DNA of 64,000 bases. It comes from Pseudomonas sp. ISL-84 (GTDB lineage Bacteria; Bacillota; Bacilli; Bacillales; Cytobacillaceae). Shown one piece after another: positions 63,761 through 64,000 of this stretch. The stretch spans positions 49,843 to 113,842 of the forward strand of contig JAGGRA010000023.1 in NCBI GenBank assembly GCA_018613035.1, read 5' to 3'. Position 1 is the stretch's first letter; each line of letters starts with the position of its first letter. A program made the translations under genes and the position numbers. The notes below the pieces were generated by a model. It was not told the DNA's origin and made no database searches. It saw nothing but the letters and a program-made list of their open reading frames with translations.

Positions 63761-63981
63761 GGCTGTTTTCGCAAAGTTTGTTGCTTGCAAACTAGTTTTA
63801 ATTACTGAGTTGATTGGAGTGGAAGGCACTTGACTCCTGCGGGAAGAGAGGGAGCGGGAGACCCCGCAGGCGTGAAACGCCGAGGAGGCTCCCGTTCCTC
63901 CCCGCGGAAAGCAAGTGACTGGAGCGGAAATCAACGGGCAAGCTTTATAGTCCAAAAACAACAATCTATACGAAAAGAGCC
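63761..63981 (+). repeat. Interspersed hairpin repeat R2, copy E (complete, TTAA-flanked)
   Basis: 221 bp. The left end (63761-63783, GGCTGTTTTCGCAAAGTTTG then TTG) and the complement of the right end (63959-63981, GGCTCTTTTCGTATAGATTG then TTG) match at 19 of 23 bases. TTAA flanks both sides (63757-63760, 63982-63985). The core has GTTGAT/ATCAAC outer arms, CGGGAG/CTCCCG (63855-63860, 63889-63894) and tip GGCGT-GAA-ACGCC (63869-63881). It lacks the nested module. No gene follows to the window end. Confidence 0.88.
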
Positions 63982-64000
63982 TTAATAAAAGACTATGTGG

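Overview
The window reads as a chromosomal segment from a low-GC Gram-positive, endospore-forming member of the Bacillaceae (Bacillus in the broad sense; a Cytobacillus- or Mesobacillus-like species is an inference). The support is strong GAGG-type ribosome binding sites with many TTG/GTG starts, sporulation genes (rsfA-like, sigK, sda, gpr, spoIIP, yrzI-like peptides), the comE competence locus, T-box leaders, and a gene order that closely follows the B. subtilis hisS-aspS to lepA region.

Layout. 1-5200: tail of a small gene, T-box-controlled hisS-aspS, 6S RNA at its usual place after aspS, and a convergent flavin oxidoreductase. 5440-11002: tcdA, whose terminator is split by a 656-bp terminal-inverted-repeat element, then an RsfA-type regulator, a two-gene ABC-2 transporter and rarA. 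11264-20826: a yczE-like membrane gene overlapping cymR, iscS-mnmA (tRNA 2-thiouridine), TPR protein, recD2, several small genes, yrrD and a YrrI permease. 20835-31612: T-box-controlled alaS, ireB-ruvX-yrzB, mltG, trmR-trhP1-trhP2 (wobble uridine modification), udk and greA. 31678-38146: pbpI, yrrS, mtnN, yrhC, a cluster of very small peptides around yrzI, and an uninterrupted sigK. 38172-46412 is the accessory stretch: a lipoprotein, a mini zinc-finger protein, a YjcZ-like spore peptide, an IS110-family insertion sequence with a structured leader (possible bridge RNA), paired MITE-like repeats, pepF, pssA/psd, and sda beneath a cluster of DnaA boxes. 46457-51725: yqeG-yqeH-aroE-yhbY-nadD-yqeK-rsfS-yqeM, a ribosome assembly and cofactor operon. 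51824-63546: comER, comEA-EB-EC, yqzM, holA, rpsT, gpr-spoIIP-yqxA and lepA.

The core genes are ordinary housekeeping genes centred on translation (three synthetases, tRNA modification, ribosome assembly, lepA, greA), DNA uptake and repair (comE, holA, recD2, rarA, ruvX) and sporulation. The most interesting material is non-coding. One interspersed repeat family (five near-full copies plus fragments) has inverted ends, a TTAA-flanked copy, an optional nested module of about 55-60 bp, and a GC-rich core whose nested hairpin shows compensatory base changes between copies. Other points are the split tcdA terminator, the IS110 leader, the DnaA/SOS-like sites over sda, the small-peptide cluster with a truncated YrzI look-alike, and the greA-pbpI hairpin that contains the pbpI ribosome binding site.
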